The translations under genes were made by a program, and so were the position numbers. A DNA stretch of 64,000 nucleotides from Pseudomonas sp. C1C7 (GTDB lineage Bacteria > Pseudomonadota > Gammaproteobacteria > Pseudomonadales > Pseudomonadaceae): NCBI RefSeq assembly GCF_013359595.1, contig NZ_JABFMP010000031.1:19443-83442 (forward strand), read 5' to 3'. Of this stretch, positions 16,349 through 24,891 are shown in pieces (position 1 is the stretch's first letter; every line of letters begins with the position of its first letter). Below the pieces are notes generated by a model. It did not search any database. It was given only the letters and a program-made list of their open reading frames with translations, and was not told where the DNA came from.

Positions 16349-17754
16349 ATGCACCTCGTCATTGCCCGGCGGTGCTCATCGCCGCCCCGGCCTCCGGTCA
16401 GGGCAAGACCACCGTCACCGCCGCGCTGGCCCGTTTGCACCGCAACCAGGGGCGCAAGGTTCGCGTATTCAAATGCGGTCCGGACTTTCTCGACCCGATG
16501 ATTCTCGAGCGCGCCAGCGGTGCGCCGGTGTATCAGCTGGACATGTGGATGGTCGGCGAGCAGGAAAGCCGACGCCTGTTGTGGGAAGCCGCAGGCGTTG
16601 CCGATCTGATTTTGATCGAAGGGGTAATGGGCCTGTTCGACGGCACGCCCTCCAGCGCAGATCTGGCGCGGCACTTTGGCGTGCCGGTGCTGGGCGTGAT
16701 CGACGGCACCGCCATGGCCCAGACCTTTGGTGCGCTGGCCCTGGGCCTGGCGCGTTATCAGCCGGACCTGCCGTTTGCCGGCGTGCTGGCCAACCGCGTC
16801 GGCACCCAGCGTCACGCGCAATTGCTGGAAGGCAGCCTGACCGAGGGCCTGCGCTGGTACGGCGCCTTGTCCCGGGAAACCGGCATCGAATTGCCGAGTC
16901 GGCATCTGGGGCTGGTGCAGGCCAGCGAGTTGAACGATCTGGACCTGCGTCTGGATGCAGCGGCCGATGCCCTGGCCAGCAGTTGCGAAGTCGCGCTGCC
17001 GCCAGCGGTGGAGTTTGCCGCCCCCGAAGTGATCGCCGCCGAACCGCTTCTGGCCGGCGTGCGCATTGCCGTGGCCCGGGACGAAGCCTTTGCCTTCACC
17101 TATGGCGCGAGCCTGGATGTGTTGCGTGCGATGGGCGCCGAACTGCGCTTCTTCTCGCCGATCCGCGATGCGCAATTGCCCGAGGCCGATAGCCTGTATC
17201 TGCCCGGTGGTTACCCGGAGCTGCATCACGTGGCGCTGTCGCAAAACACCTCGATGCTCAACGCCATCCGCGCGCACCATGAGGCGGGCAAACCGCTGCT
17301 GGCCGAGTGTGGCGGCATGCTCTATCTGCTCGATTCGCTGACCGATGTCGAAGGCACTCGCGCTGAACTGGTGGGCTTGCTGGCGGGCGATGCGGTGATG
17401 CAGAAGCGTCTTGCTGCGCTGGCCTTGCAGGCAGTTGAACTGCCGGAAGGATCGCTGCGCGGGCACACCTATCACCACTCGCTGACCACCACCGACCTGA
17501 CCCCGATTGCCCGGGGCCTGAGCCCAAATGGCGGACGCGGGGCGGAGGCGGTTTTCCGCGAGGGGCGGATGACGGCCTCGTATGTGCATTTTTATTTTCC
17601 GTCCAATCCGACGGCGGTGGCCGCACTGTTTGCGCCTGATCATGGCGCCGCCATCGCGAGCAGGCTCGCTCCCGCAAAGGAGCACCTGACCTCTCCCACA
17701 GTGGAACACCTGACTTCCGTGGGAGCGAGCCTGCTCGCGAAAAGTCATGACTGA
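16345..17754 (+). CDS. cobB: Cobyrinate a,c-diamide synthase with REP-encoded C-terminal tail
   Basis: This 469-residue ATP-dependent glutamine amidotransferase amidates the a and c side chains of (hydrogeno)cobyrinate. The N-terminal synthetase domain has a P-loop-like APASGQGKTTV. The C-terminal class-I-like glutaminase domain has the nucleophile Cys in LLAECGGMLYLL and a His in GHTYHHSLTT. The GTG start overlaps cobO by 4 bases. The family usually ends soon after YVHFYFPSNP. Here a REPIN (17653-17742) is read in frame and adds about 33 residues (from AIASRLAP to SLLAKSHD). The extra tail overlaps bluB by 8 bases. Confidence 0.95.
   Translation: MNAPRHCPAVLIAAPASGQGKTTVTAALARLHRNQGRKVRVFKCGPDFLDPMILERASGAPVYQLDMWMVGEQESRRLLWEAAGVADLILIEGVMGLFDGTPSSADLARHFGVPVLGVIDGTAMAQTFGALALGLARYQPDLPFAGVLANRVGTQRHAQLLEGSLTEGLRWYGALSRETGIELPSRHLGLVQASELNDLDLRLDAAADALASSCEVALPPAVEFAAPEVIAAEPLLAGVRIAVARDEAFAFTYGASLDVLRAMGAELRFFSPIRDAQLPEADSLYLPGGYPELHHVALSQNTSMLNAIRAHHEAGKPLLAECGGMLYLLDSLTDVEGTRAELVGLLAGDAVMQKRLAALALQAVELPEGSLRGHTYHHSLTTTDLTPIARGLSPNGGRGAEAVFREGRMTASYVHFYFPSNPTAVAALFAPDHGAAIASRLAPAKEHLTSPTVEHLTSVGASLLAKSHD
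17653..17742. repeat. REPIN inside the 3' end of cobB
   Basis: TCGCGAGCAGGCTCGCTCCC and its inverted partner (GGGAGCGAGCCTGCTCGCGA) flank 48 bases that contain the near-duplicate units GAGCACCTGACCTC and GAACACCTGACTTC. The whole element is open in the cobB frame and is translated. Confidence 0.92.
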
Positions 17755-18397
17755 CCACGCTTTCAGCCAGGAAGAACGCGCAGCCGTCTACCGAGCCATC
17801 GCCGAACGCCGCGACATGCGCCACTTCAGCGGCGGCACGGTCGAGCCCGAACTGCTGCGGCGCTTGCTCGAGGCCGCGCACCAGGCGCCGAGCGTCGGCC
17901 TGATGCAGCCCTGGCGTTTCATTCGCATCAGCGACCGCGACCTGCGGGTCAGGATCCGCGATCTGGTGGAGGAAGAACGCATCCGCACCGCCGAAGCCCT
18001 CGGCGAGCGCAGTGACCAATTCATGCAACTGAAAGTCGAAGGCATCAACGATTGCGCCGAGCTGCTGGTGGCGGCGCTGATGGATGATCGCGAGCGGCAT
18101 ATCTTCGGTCGGCGCACCTTGCCGGAAATGGACATGGCCTCGCTGTCCTGCGCGATCCAGAACCTGTGGCTGGCGTCCCGTGCCGAAGGGCTGGGGATGG
18201 GCTGGGTGTCGCTGTTCGAGCCGCAGGCCCTGGCCGATTTGCTCGGCCTGCCCGCCGGTGCCAAGCCGTTGGCGATTCTGTGCCTGGGACCGGTCAAGGA
18301 ATTCTATCCGGCGCCGATGCTGGTGCTCGAAGGCTGGGCGCAAGAGCGCGGGCTAAACGAAATGCTGTTTGAGAATTATTGGGGAGTGCGTGCATGA
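17747..18397 (+). CDS. bluB: 5,6-dimethylbenzimidazole synthase
   Basis: This 216-residue nitroreductase-fold flavin enzyme cleaves FMNH2 with oxygen to give DMB, the lower ligand of B12. The N-terminal RRDMRHFSGG matches the BluB FMN-binding R-D-x-R motif. HQAPSVGLMQPWRFIRI is the BluB-specific substrate region, and AEGLGMGWVSLFEP follows later. It sits among cobalamin genes as expected for aerobic DMB synthesis. The start overlaps the REP-extended end of cobB by 8 bases. Confidence 0.95.
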   Translation: MTDHAFSQEERAAVYRAIAERRDMRHFSGGTVEPELLRRLLEAAHQAPSVGLMQPWRFIRISDRDLRVRIRDLVEEERIRTAEALGERSDQFMQLKVEGINDCAELLVAALMDDRERHIFGRRTLPEMDMASLSCAIQNLWLASRAEGLGMGWVSLFEPQALADLLGLPAGAKPLAILCLGPVKEFYPAPMLVLEGWAQERGLNEMLFENYWGVRA

Positions 18398-19302
18398 GTG
18401 TGGCGTTGTTGAGTGCCGCCGCGGTTGCGCTGGATGCGCTGCTGGGCGAGCCCAAACGCTGGCATCCGCTGGTGGCGTTCGGCCGTTTTGCCGAGCGCAT
18501 CGAGCAACGTTTCAACGCCGGTGGTCGCGGTTGGCGCAGCCACGGTGTCACCGCCTGGGTGATCGCGGTGTTGCCGCTGACCTTGCTGGCCACCGCGTTT
18601 TCGTGGGCGCCCTATGTCGGCTGGCTCGTGGAGATTCTCGCGCTGTATTGCGCCCTGGGCATGCGCAGCCTCGGCGAGCATGTCGAGCCCGTGGCCAAGG
18701 CCTTGCGCGGCGGTGATCTGGAAGAGGCCCGCAAACGCGTCAGTTATCTGGTCAGTCGCAAGACCAGCGAGCTGGATGAAACCGCGGTCGCCCGTGCCGC
18801 CACCGAGTCGGTGCTGGAGAACGGCAGTGACGCGGTGTTCGCCGCCCTGTTCTGGTTTGCCGTGGCCGGTGCGCCGGGCGTGGTGCTCTATCGCTTGAGC
18901 AATACGCTGGATGCGATGTGGGGTTATCGCAACGAGCGCTTCGAGCGTTTCGGCTGGGCGGCGGCGAAGATCGACGACGTCCTCAATTACATTCCCGCGC
19001 GTCTGGTGGCATTGACCTACGCGCTGCTGGGCAAAACCCGTCTGGCGTTGAAATGCTGGCGTACTCAGGGCCCGACCTGGGACAGCCCCAATGCCGGACC
19101 GGTAATGGCTGCTGGCGCCGGTGCGCTGGGTGTGGAGCTGGGCGGGCCGGCGATTTATCACGGCGAGTTGCACGAGCGTCCGCAACTGGGCGAAGGCGCG
19201 CCGGCGGACGCGGACTCCATCGACCGCGGCTGGCAATTGGTCCAGCGCGGGGTATGGTTATGGTTGCTGATTCTCTGCGTGGGAGCTGAGTTCTATGCTT
19301 GA
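18394..19302 (+). CDS. cobD: Adenosylcobinamide-phosphate synthase
   Basis: This 302-residue inner-membrane protein (CobD/CbiB family) joins the aminopropanol phosphate arm to adenosylcobyric acid. The N-terminal DALLGEPKRWHPLVAFGR is the family signature, and ESVLENGSDAVFAALFW and NSPNAGP-like DSPNAGPVMAAGAG are further conserved stretches. Several hydrophobic helices fit a polytopic protein. The ATG overlaps the bluB stop (ATGA), and GGGGAG lies eight bases upstream. It ends inside the start of cobC. Confidence 0.94.
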   Translation: MSVALLSAAAVALDALLGEPKRWHPLVAFGRFAERIEQRFNAGGRGWRSHGVTAWVIAVLPLTLLATAFSWAPYVGWLVEILALYCALGMRSLGEHVEPVAKALRGGDLEEARKRVSYLVSRKTSELDETAVARAATESVLENGSDAVFAALFWFAVAGAPGVVLYRLSNTLDAMWGYRNERFERFGWAAAKIDDVLNYIPARLVALTYALLGKTRLALKCWRTQGPTWDSPNAGPVMAAGAGALGVELGGPAIYHGELHERPQLGEGAPADADSIDRGWQLVQRGVWLWLLILCVGAEFYA

Positions 19303-20287
19303 GCACGGTGGACGGTTGCGCAAGGCGGCGCTCGAATACGGCATCGAGGAAGCCGATTGGCTTGATCTGTCCAGCGGCCTGGCGCCCTGGCCGTTTCCGG
19401 TTCCCGAGATCCCGCTGCGAGCCTGGGCGCGCCTGCCCGAAACCGACGACGGCCTGGAGCAGGCCGCCTGCGATTACTACGGCACCCTGCAAGCCTTGCC
19501 GGTGGCCGGCTCGCAAATGGCCATCCAGTTGCTGCCGCGCCTGCGCCGGGCCGGCAAGGTCGGCGTGCTCTCGCCGTGTTACGCCGAACATGCCGAAGCC
19601 TGGCGTCGCAACGGCTACATCGTGCGCGAAGTGGTCGAGCAGGAAGTCGACTTCTTCGTCGACAGTCTCGATGTGCTGGTGGTGGTCAATCCGAACAATC
19701 CCACGGGCCTGAGCCTGAGCCCCAGCCGTTTGCTCGACTGGCATTCGCGGCTGGCCCAGCGCGGCGGTTGGCTGGTGGTGGACGAGGCGTTCATGGACAA
19801 CACGCCGCAGCTGAGCGTGGCGCCGTTTGCCCACCAGGTCGGGCTGATCGTGCTGCGCTCCTTCGGCAAATTTTTCGGTCTGGCCGGTGTGCGTCTGGGC
19901 TTCGTGCTGGCCGAGCGCAAGCTGCTCCGGCTGCTCGCCGAACAGGTCGGGCCATGGGCGGTGAGCGGTCCGACCCGGGTGCTGGGCCAGGCTTGCCTGC
20001 GCGATACCGAAGGCCATGCGCGGCAACGGCTGCGTACCGAAGAGGCCAGCGAACGGCTGGCGACGTTGCTCGACCTGCACGGCTTCAAACCCCAGGGCGG
20101 TTGCGCCTTGTTCCAGTGGGTGGTGACCGATCGCGCCAAGGATCTGTACGAGTTCATGGCCCGGCGCGGCATTCTCCTGCGCCTGTTCACGCAAACCGGC
20201 AGCCTGCGTTTCGGCCTGCCGGGCGACGACGCCGATTGGGCGCGCCTGAGCGCTGCCTTCGAGGCCTTTGCCAAGGACGCTTCATGA
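19295..20287 (+). CDS. cobC: Threonine-phosphate decarboxylase (class I/II PLP aminotransferase fold)
   Basis: This 330-residue PLP enzyme makes (R)-1-amino-2-propanol phosphate for the nucleotide loop. It shows VVVNPNNPTGLSLS, the Asp/Tyr region LVVDEAFMDNTPQ, and the PLP lysine in LRSFGKFFGLAGVRLGF. It follows cobD and overlaps it by 8 bases, and its stop overlaps the cobQ start. In Salmonella nomenclature this activity is CobD, and the Pseudomonas denitrificans name is CobC. Confidence 0.93.
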   Translation: MLEHGGRLRKAALEYGIEEADWLDLSSGLAPWPFPVPEIPLRAWARLPETDDGLEQAACDYYGTLQALPVAGSQMAIQLLPRLRRAGKVGVLSPCYAEHAEAWRRNGYIVREVVEQEVDFFVDSLDVLVVVNPNNPTGLSLSPSRLLDWHSRLAQRGGWLVVDEAFMDNTPQLSVAPFAHQVGLIVLRSFGKFFGLAGVRLGFVLAERKLLRLLAEQVGPWAVSGPTRVLGQACLRDTEGHARQRLRTEEASERLATLLDLHGFKPQGGCALFQWVVTDRAKDLYEFMARRGILLRLFTQTGSLRFGLPGDDADWARLSAAFEAFAKDAS

Positions 20288-21735
20288 CGACGTTGATGGT
20301 GCAGGGCACCACCTCCGATGCCGGTAAAAGCACGCTGGTGACGGCGCTGTGCCGTTGGGTCACGCGCCAGGGTGTGCGCGTGGTGCCATTCAAGCCGCAG
20401 AACATGGCGCTCAACAGCGCGGTGACTGCCGATGGTGGCGAGATCGGCCGCGCCCAGGCGGTGCAGGCCCAGGCCGCGTTCCTGGAACCGCACACCGACA
20501 TGAACCCGGTGCTGCTCAAACCCAACAGCGACACCGGTGCCCAGGTGATCATCCATGGCCGCGCGGTCACCACCATGAACGCCGTGGCCTATCACGACTA
20601 CAAGGCCATCGCCATGCAGGCGGTGCTGGCTTCCCATGCGCGGCTGAGCGCGGCCTATCCGCTGGTGATGGTCGAAGGTGCAGGCTCGCCGGCCGAGATC
20701 AATCTGCGTGCCGGCGACATCGCCAACATGGGTTTCGCCGAAGCGGTGGACTGCCCGGTGGTGCTGATCGCCGACATCAACCGGGGCGGGGTGTTCGCGC
20801 ATCTGGTGGGGACGCTGGAACTGCTGTCGCCGAGCGAGCAGGCGCGGATCAAGGGCTTCATCATCAACCGTTTTCGTGGCGACATCGCCCTGTTGCAGCC
20901 GGGCCTGGACTGGCTGGAGCAGCGCACCGGCAAACCGGTGATCGGCGTCCTGCCCTACGTAATGGACCTGCACCTGGAGGCCGAGGACGGCATCGATCAG
21001 CGCCAGACCGACAAGGCCGAGCAGGTGCTGAAAGTGGTGGTGCCGGTGCTGCCGCGCATCAGCAACCACACCGATTTCGACCCGCTGCGCCTGCATCCGC
21101 AAGTCGACCTGCAATTCATCGGCCCTGGCCAGGCGATCCCTCCGGCTGATCTGATCATCCTTCCCGGCTCGAAAAGCGTGCGCAGCGATCTTGCGTATCT
21201 GCGGGCCAACGGCTGGGACACGGCAATCTCCCGACACCTGCGTTACGGCGGCAAAGTGCTGGGGATCTGCGGTGGCCTGCAGATGCTCGGTGAACAGGTG
21301 CACGACCCGCTGGGCCTCGAAGGCGCGCCGGGTTCCAGTGCCGGTTTGGGGCTGCTGGCCTTTGACACGGTGCTCGAGCAGGAGAAGCAGCTGCGCAATG
21401 TGCGTGGGCGTCTGGCCCTGGAAAACGCTGAAGTCAGTGGCTATGAAATCCATGCCGGCGTGACCACCGGCGTTGCCCTGGAAAACGCCGCGGTGCAGCT
21501 CGATGACGGGCGTTGCGATGGCGCGCAGAGCCTTGATGGGCAGATTTTCGGCACTTACCTGCATGGCCTGTTCGAATCGCCTGCGGCCTGTGGCGCGCTG
21601 TTGCGTTGGGCCGGTTTGCGGGATGTGCAAGAGGTGGATTACCACGGGTTGCGCGAGCGGGATATCGAGCGGTTGGCGGACCTGGTGGAGCAGCATCTGG
21701 ATACCGGGCTGTTGCGTGAACTGTGTGGAATCTAG
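20284..21735 (+). CDS. cobQ: Cobyric acid synthase
   Basis: This 483-residue glutamine amidotransferase amidates the b, d, e and g side chains of adenosylcobyrinic acid a,c-diamide. The N-terminal MVQGTTSDAGKSTLVTAL and FKPQNMALNSAVT are CobQ signatures. The glutaminase Cys is in VLGICGGLQMLGE, with LPGSKSVRSDL before it and a His near FGTYLHGLFE. The ATG overlaps the cobC stop. The open frame extends upstream inside cobC, but homology begins here. A REPIN follows. Confidence 0.96.
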   Translation: MTTLMVQGTTSDAGKSTLVTALCRWVTRQGVRVVPFKPQNMALNSAVTADGGEIGRAQAVQAQAAFLEPHTDMNPVLLKPNSDTGAQVIIHGRAVTTMNAVAYHDYKAIAMQAVLASHARLSAAYPLVMVEGAGSPAEINLRAGDIANMGFAEAVDCPVVLIADINRGGVFAHLVGTLELLSPSEQARIKGFIINRFRGDIALLQPGLDWLEQRTGKPVIGVLPYVMDLHLEAEDGIDQRQTDKAEQVLKVVVPVLPRISNHTDFDPLRLHPQVDLQFIGPGQAIPPADLIILPGSKSVRSDLAYLRANGWDTAISRHLRYGGKVLGICGGLQMLGEQVHDPLGLEGAPGSSAGLGLLAFDTVLEQEKQLRNVRGRLALENAEVSGYEIHAGVTTGVALENAAVQLDDGRCDGAQSLDGQIFGTYLHGLFESPAACGALLRWAGLRDVQEVDYHGLRERDIERLADLVEQHLDTGLLRELCGI

Positions 21736-21746
21736 GGTGAATTTGC

Positions 21747-21820
21747 CGGCCTCTTCGCGAGCAAGCCCGCTCCCACATGGGAACGCGATCAACTGTGGGA
21801 GAGGGCTTGCTCGCGAAGAC
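21747..21820. repeat. REPIN between cobQ and cobU
   Basis: Two facing REP cores (CTTCGCGAGCAAGCCCGCTC and its inverse, the second with a GAGAGGG variant) flank about 20 bases. This is the only break in the otherwise overlapping cob operon. Confidence 0.9.
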
Positions 21821-21856
21821 GGCAGTGGCCTCACCGCAAAGCTGAAGGAATAAACC

Positions 21857-22378
21857 ATGCTCCAACTGATCCTCGGCGGCGCCCGCTCCGGCAAGAGTCG
21901 CCTGGCCGAAAAGCTCGCCTGCGAAAGCGGCCTGGCCGTGACCTACATCGCCACCAGCCAACCTCTGGACGGCGAGATGAACGAGCGGGTCGCCCATCAC
22001 CGCGCCCGACGCCCGGTCGAGTGGGGCTTGATCGAAGAGCCGGTCCAACTGGCCCGCGTCCTTCGGGAACGCGCCCGCGCCGACCACTGCCTGCTGGTCG
22101 ATTGCCTGACCCTGTGGATGACCAACCTGCTGATGCTCGATGACAACGAGCGCCTCAGCGCCGAGCGTGACGCGCTGCTCGAATGCCTGGCTTCGCTGCC
22201 GGGCGAAATCATTTTTGTCAGCAACGAGACCGGAATGGGTGTCGTGCCGCTGGGCGAATTGACTCGCCGCTATGTCGATGAAGCCGGTTGGCTGCATCAA
22301 GCCCTCGCCGAGCGCTGTCAGCGAGTCGTCCTGACCGTTGCCGGCCTGCCCCTGACTCTGAAAGGAAATGCGTTATGA
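21857..22378 (+). CDS. cobU: Adenosylcobinamide kinase / adenosylcobinamide-phosphate guanylyltransferase
   Basis: This 173-residue bifunctional enzyme (CobU, called CobP in P. denitrificans) phosphorylates adenosylcobinamide and then activates it with GTP. The P-loop is ILGGARSGKSRLAE, the guanylylated-His region is NERVAHHRARRP, and the VDCLTLWMTNLL and FVSNETGMGVVPLGELTR motifs are characteristic. Length is typical. A REPIN separates it from cobQ, and its stop overlaps the cobT start. Confidence 0.95.
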   Translation: MLQLILGGARSGKSRLAEKLACESGLAVTYIATSQPLDGEMNERVAHHRARRPVEWGLIEEPVQLARVLRERARADHCLLVDCLTLWMTNLLMLDDNERLSAERDALLECLASLPGEIIFVSNETGMGVVPLGELTRRYVDEAGWLHQALAERCQRVVLTVAGLPLTLKGNAL

Positions 22379-23430
22379 CTCAATCCTGGTGGCTGAATCC
22401 GTGCCAATCGATCGACGCCCAGGCGTTGGAGCAGGCGCAGGCCCGGCAACAGCAACTGACCAAACCGGCCGGCTCCCTCGGTCAGCTGGAGTCGGTGGCG
22501 GTGCAACTGGCGGGTTTGCAGGGACAGATCAAGCCAACGCTGGAGCAGGTCTGGATAGCCATCTTTGCCGGCGACCACGGCGTAGTGGCCGAGGGCGTGT
22601 CGGCGTTTCCCCAGGAAGTCACTGGACAGATGCTGCATAACTTCGTCAACGGCGGTGCGGCGATCAGCGTTCTGGCGCGGCAGTTGAATGCCTCGCTGGA
22701 AGTGGTCGATCTGGGCACGGTCACGCCTTCGCTCAACCTGCCGGGCGTGCGTCATTTGAACGTCGGGCCGGGCACGGCGAATTTTGTCCAGGGCCCGGCG
22801 ATGACCGTCGCCCAGGGCGAACTGGCGCTGGGCGGTGGGCGTGACAGCGTGCTGCGAGCGAAAGCCGCGGGCGCGCAATTGTTCATCGGGGGCGAGATGG
22901 GCATCGGCAACACCACCGCCGCCAGTGCCCTGGCCTGTGCCTTGCTCGATTGCCCTGTGGTGCACCTGACCGGACCGGGCACTGGCTTGAACGCAGCGGG
23001 CGTGAGCCACAAGGCGCAGGTGATCGAGCGTGCGCTGGCCTTGCATGGCGCTCAGCGTGGCGATGCCCTGCAAACCCTGTTCAATCTCGGTGGTTTCGAG
23101 ATCGCCGCCTTGGTGGGCGCCTATCTGGCCTGTGCCCAGGAAGGCATCGCCGTGCTGGTGGATGGCTTCATCTGCAGCGTCGCGGCATTGGTTGCGGTGC
23201 GCCTGAATCCGCAATGCCGTCCGTGGCTGTTGTTCGGCCATCGTGGTGCCGAGCCCGGGCATCAACATGTATTGGAAACCCTGAACGCCGAGCCGCTGCT
23301 GGATCTCGGCCTGCGCTTGGGTGAGGGCAGCGGGGCGGCGCTGGCGGTGCCGCTGCTGCGTCTGGCGTGCGACCTGCACGGGCAGATGGCGACGTTCGCC
23401 GAAGCTGCGGTCGCGGACCGTCCGGCATGA
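22375..23430 (+). CDS. cobT: Nicotinate-nucleotide-dimethylbenzimidazole phosphoribosyltransferase
   Basis: This 351-residue enzyme (CobT, named CobU in P. denitrificans) makes alpha-ribazole phosphate from DMB and nicotinate mononucleotide. The conserved segments are KPAGSLGQLE, FAGDHGVVAEGVSAFP, GEMGIGNTTAASAL, LFGHRGAEPGH, and the catalytic Glu region LRLGEGSGAALAVPLL. The ATG overlaps the cobU stop (ATGA), with AAGGAAATG just upstream. The bluB product feeds its substrate. Confidence 0.96.
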   Translation: MTQSWWLNPCQSIDAQALEQAQARQQQLTKPAGSLGQLESVAVQLAGLQGQIKPTLEQVWIAIFAGDHGVVAEGVSAFPQEVTGQMLHNFVNGGAAISVLARQLNASLEVVDLGTVTPSLNLPGVRHLNVGPGTANFVQGPAMTVAQGELALGGGRDSVLRAKAAGAQLFIGGEMGIGNTTAASALACALLDCPVVHLTGPGTGLNAAGVSHKAQVIERALALHGAQRGDALQTLFNLGGFEIAALVGAYLACAQEGIAVLVDGFICSVAALVAVRLNPQCRPWLLFGHRGAEPGHQHVLETLNAEPLLDLGLRLGEGSGAALAVPLLRLACDLHGQMATFAEAAVADRPA

Positions 23431-24002
23431 CCTTGCGTCTGGATCTGCTGCGTCACGGAGAGACCGACCTCGGCGGCGGCCTGCGCGGCAGCCTTGATGA
23501 TGCGTTGACCGAAAAAGGCTGGCAGCAGATGCGGGCGGCGGTGATGGAGCGCGGTCCGTGGGATCGTCTGGTCAGCTCGCCGTTGCAGCGTTGTGCGCGG
23601 TTCGCGGAAGAACTCGCCGGGCAGCTGGATTTGCCGCTGGAGTTCGACCGGAATCTGCAAGAGCTGCACTTCGGCGCGTGGGAAGGGCAGAGCGCCGCGG
23701 CACTGATGGAGACCGATGCCGAAGCCCTGGGGCTTTTCTGGTCCGATCCCTATTCGTTTACCCCGCCCGAGGGCGAGCCGGTGGCTGATTTTGCCGCGCG
23801 AGTGCTGACGGCCGTGGCGCGGGTTCAGGCGGCGTATGCCGGCCAGCGCGTGCTGCTGATCAGCCATGGCGGCGTCATGCGCTTGTTGCTGGCGCAGGCG
23901 CGGGGGTTGCCCCGTGAGCAGTTGCTCAATGTCGAAGTGGGACACGGCGCGTTGATTTCGCTGGCGGTCGAGGCCGATAGCTCGCTCAGGGAAGTGCTCT
24001 GA
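23427..24002 (+). CDS. cobC: Alpha-ribazole phosphatase (histidine phosphatase family)
   Basis: This 191-residue phosphoglycerate-mutase-like phosphatase removes the phosphate from alpha-ribazole-5'-phosphate. The phospho-His motif is LLRHGETDLGGG, the Arg partner is in SSPLQRCARFAEELA, and the second His is in LLISHGGVMRLLL. The function is assigned from its place between cobT and cobS. The family fold alone would not fix the substrate. The Salmonella name CobC clashes with the decarboxylase name used above. The ATG overlaps the cobT stop. Confidence 0.88.
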   Translation: MTLRLDLLRHGETDLGGGLRGSLDDALTEKGWQQMRAAVMERGPWDRLVSSPLQRCARFAEELAGQLDLPLEFDRNLQELHFGAWEGQSAAALMETDAEALGLFWSDPYSFTPPEGEPVADFAARVLTAVARVQAAYAGQRVLLISHGGVMRLLLAQARGLPREQLLNVEVGHGALISLAVEADSSLREVL

Positions 24003-24004
24003 CC

Positions 24005-24739
24005 ATGTTGCCGTTCTGGATCGCCTTGCAGTTTCTCAGCAGCCTGCCGATTCGCCTGCCCGGCATGCCGGCAGCGCAGGAGCTGGGGCGTTCGTTGCTG
24101 TTCTATCCGCTGGTGGGGCTGCTGTTCGGCGTCATTCTCTGGGCGCTCAATTGGGTGTTGCTGGGGACGCCGCTGTTCTTGCATGCCGCCTTGTTGCTGA
24201 CGGTTTGGGTGCTGCTCAGCGGCGCGCTGCACCTGGATGGCCTGGCCGACAGCGCCGACGCCTGGCTCGGCGGCTTCGGTGACCGCGAACGCACGCTGAC
24301 CATCATGAAAGACCCGCGCAGCGGGCCGATCGCGGTGGTCACGCTGGTGCTGGTGTTGTTACTGAAGTTTTGCGCGCTGTTAGCGTTGATCGAGCACCAC
24401 AACGCTTTGGTCCTGATCATTGTTCCGCTGCTGGGGCGCAGTGCGTTGCTGGGGTTGTTCCTGACGACGCCCTATGTGCGTCCCGGTGGTCTGGGGCAGG
24501 CGCTGGCCGACCATCTGCCGCGTCTGGCGGGCAAGCAGGTGCTGGCGGTGAGTGCGCTGGCCTGTGTGCTGATTGCGGGGCTCGGTGGTGTAGTGGCGGT
24601 AGTGTCGGCGGTTCTGGTGTTTGTCTGGCTCAGGCATCTGATGCTTCGGCGATTGGGCGGCACCACCGGCGACACGGCGGGCGCGCTTCTGGAATTGCTT
24701 GAAGTCATGGTCCTGGTGGGCATTGCCCTGACCCTGTAG
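24005..24739 (+). CDS. cobS: Adenosylcobinamide-GDP ribazoletransferase (cobalamin synthase)
   Basis: This 244-residue integral membrane enzyme (CobS, also CobV) joins adenosylcobinamide-GDP and alpha-ribazole. The signature LHLDGLADSADAWLGG and RTLTIMKDPRSGPIAV motifs are present, with five or six hydrophobic helices around them. It starts 2 bases after the phosphatase stop. Its own stop TAG lies within the first bases of a REP element (CCTGTAGGAGCGAGC), so the present C-terminus was set by the repeat. Confidence 0.94.
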   Translation: MLPFWIALQFLSSLPIRLPGMPAAQELGRSLLFYPLVGLLFGVILWALNWVLLGTPLFLHAALLLTVWVLLSGALHLDGLADSADAWLGGFGDRERTLTIMKDPRSGPIAVVTLVLVLLLKFCALLALIEHHNALVLIIVPLLGRSALLGLFLTTPYVRPGGLGQALADHLPRLAGKQVLAVSALACVLIAGLGGVVAVVSAVLVFVWLRHLMLRRLGGTTGDTAGALLELLEVMVLVGIALTL

Positions 24740-24838
24740 GAGCGAGCTTGCTCGTGATGCACTCAAGACCGCTGCGGGGGCATCAGGCGCCCAGCGTCAT
24801 CGTTGGCGACCATCGCGAGCAAGCTCGCTCCTGCAGGG
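24733..24838. repeat. REPIN at the end of cobS
   Basis: CCTGTAGGAGCGAGCTTGCTCG opens the element, and CGCGAGCAAGCTCGCTCCTG closes it in inverse orientation. The 60-base centre resembles the centre of the element at 27.3 kb (shared CATCAGG...CCAGCGT-ATCGTTG). The two are the same REPIN type. Confidence 0.9.
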
Positions 24839-24873
24839 TTTGCGTGTAACATAAATTTGCAATCCTTCAATCA

Positions 24874-24887
24874 CGGGTATATACACG
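24874..24887. promoter_or_regulatory. Putative MarR operator in the MarR promoter
   Basis: CGGGTATATACACG just before the MarR gene differs by one base from the perfect palindrome at 25319-25332. Autoregulation is the likely reason. Confidence 0.6.
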
Positions 24888-24891
24888 CACC

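Noticed and set aside
16180..17748. A 522-codon antisense frame across cobB
   Set aside because: Shadow of cobB with no protein-like features.
19615..21894. A 759-codon antisense frame across cobC and cobQ
   Set aside because: Composition (Arg, His, Gln-rich) is typical of a shadow frame, and it runs against two well-defined enzymes.
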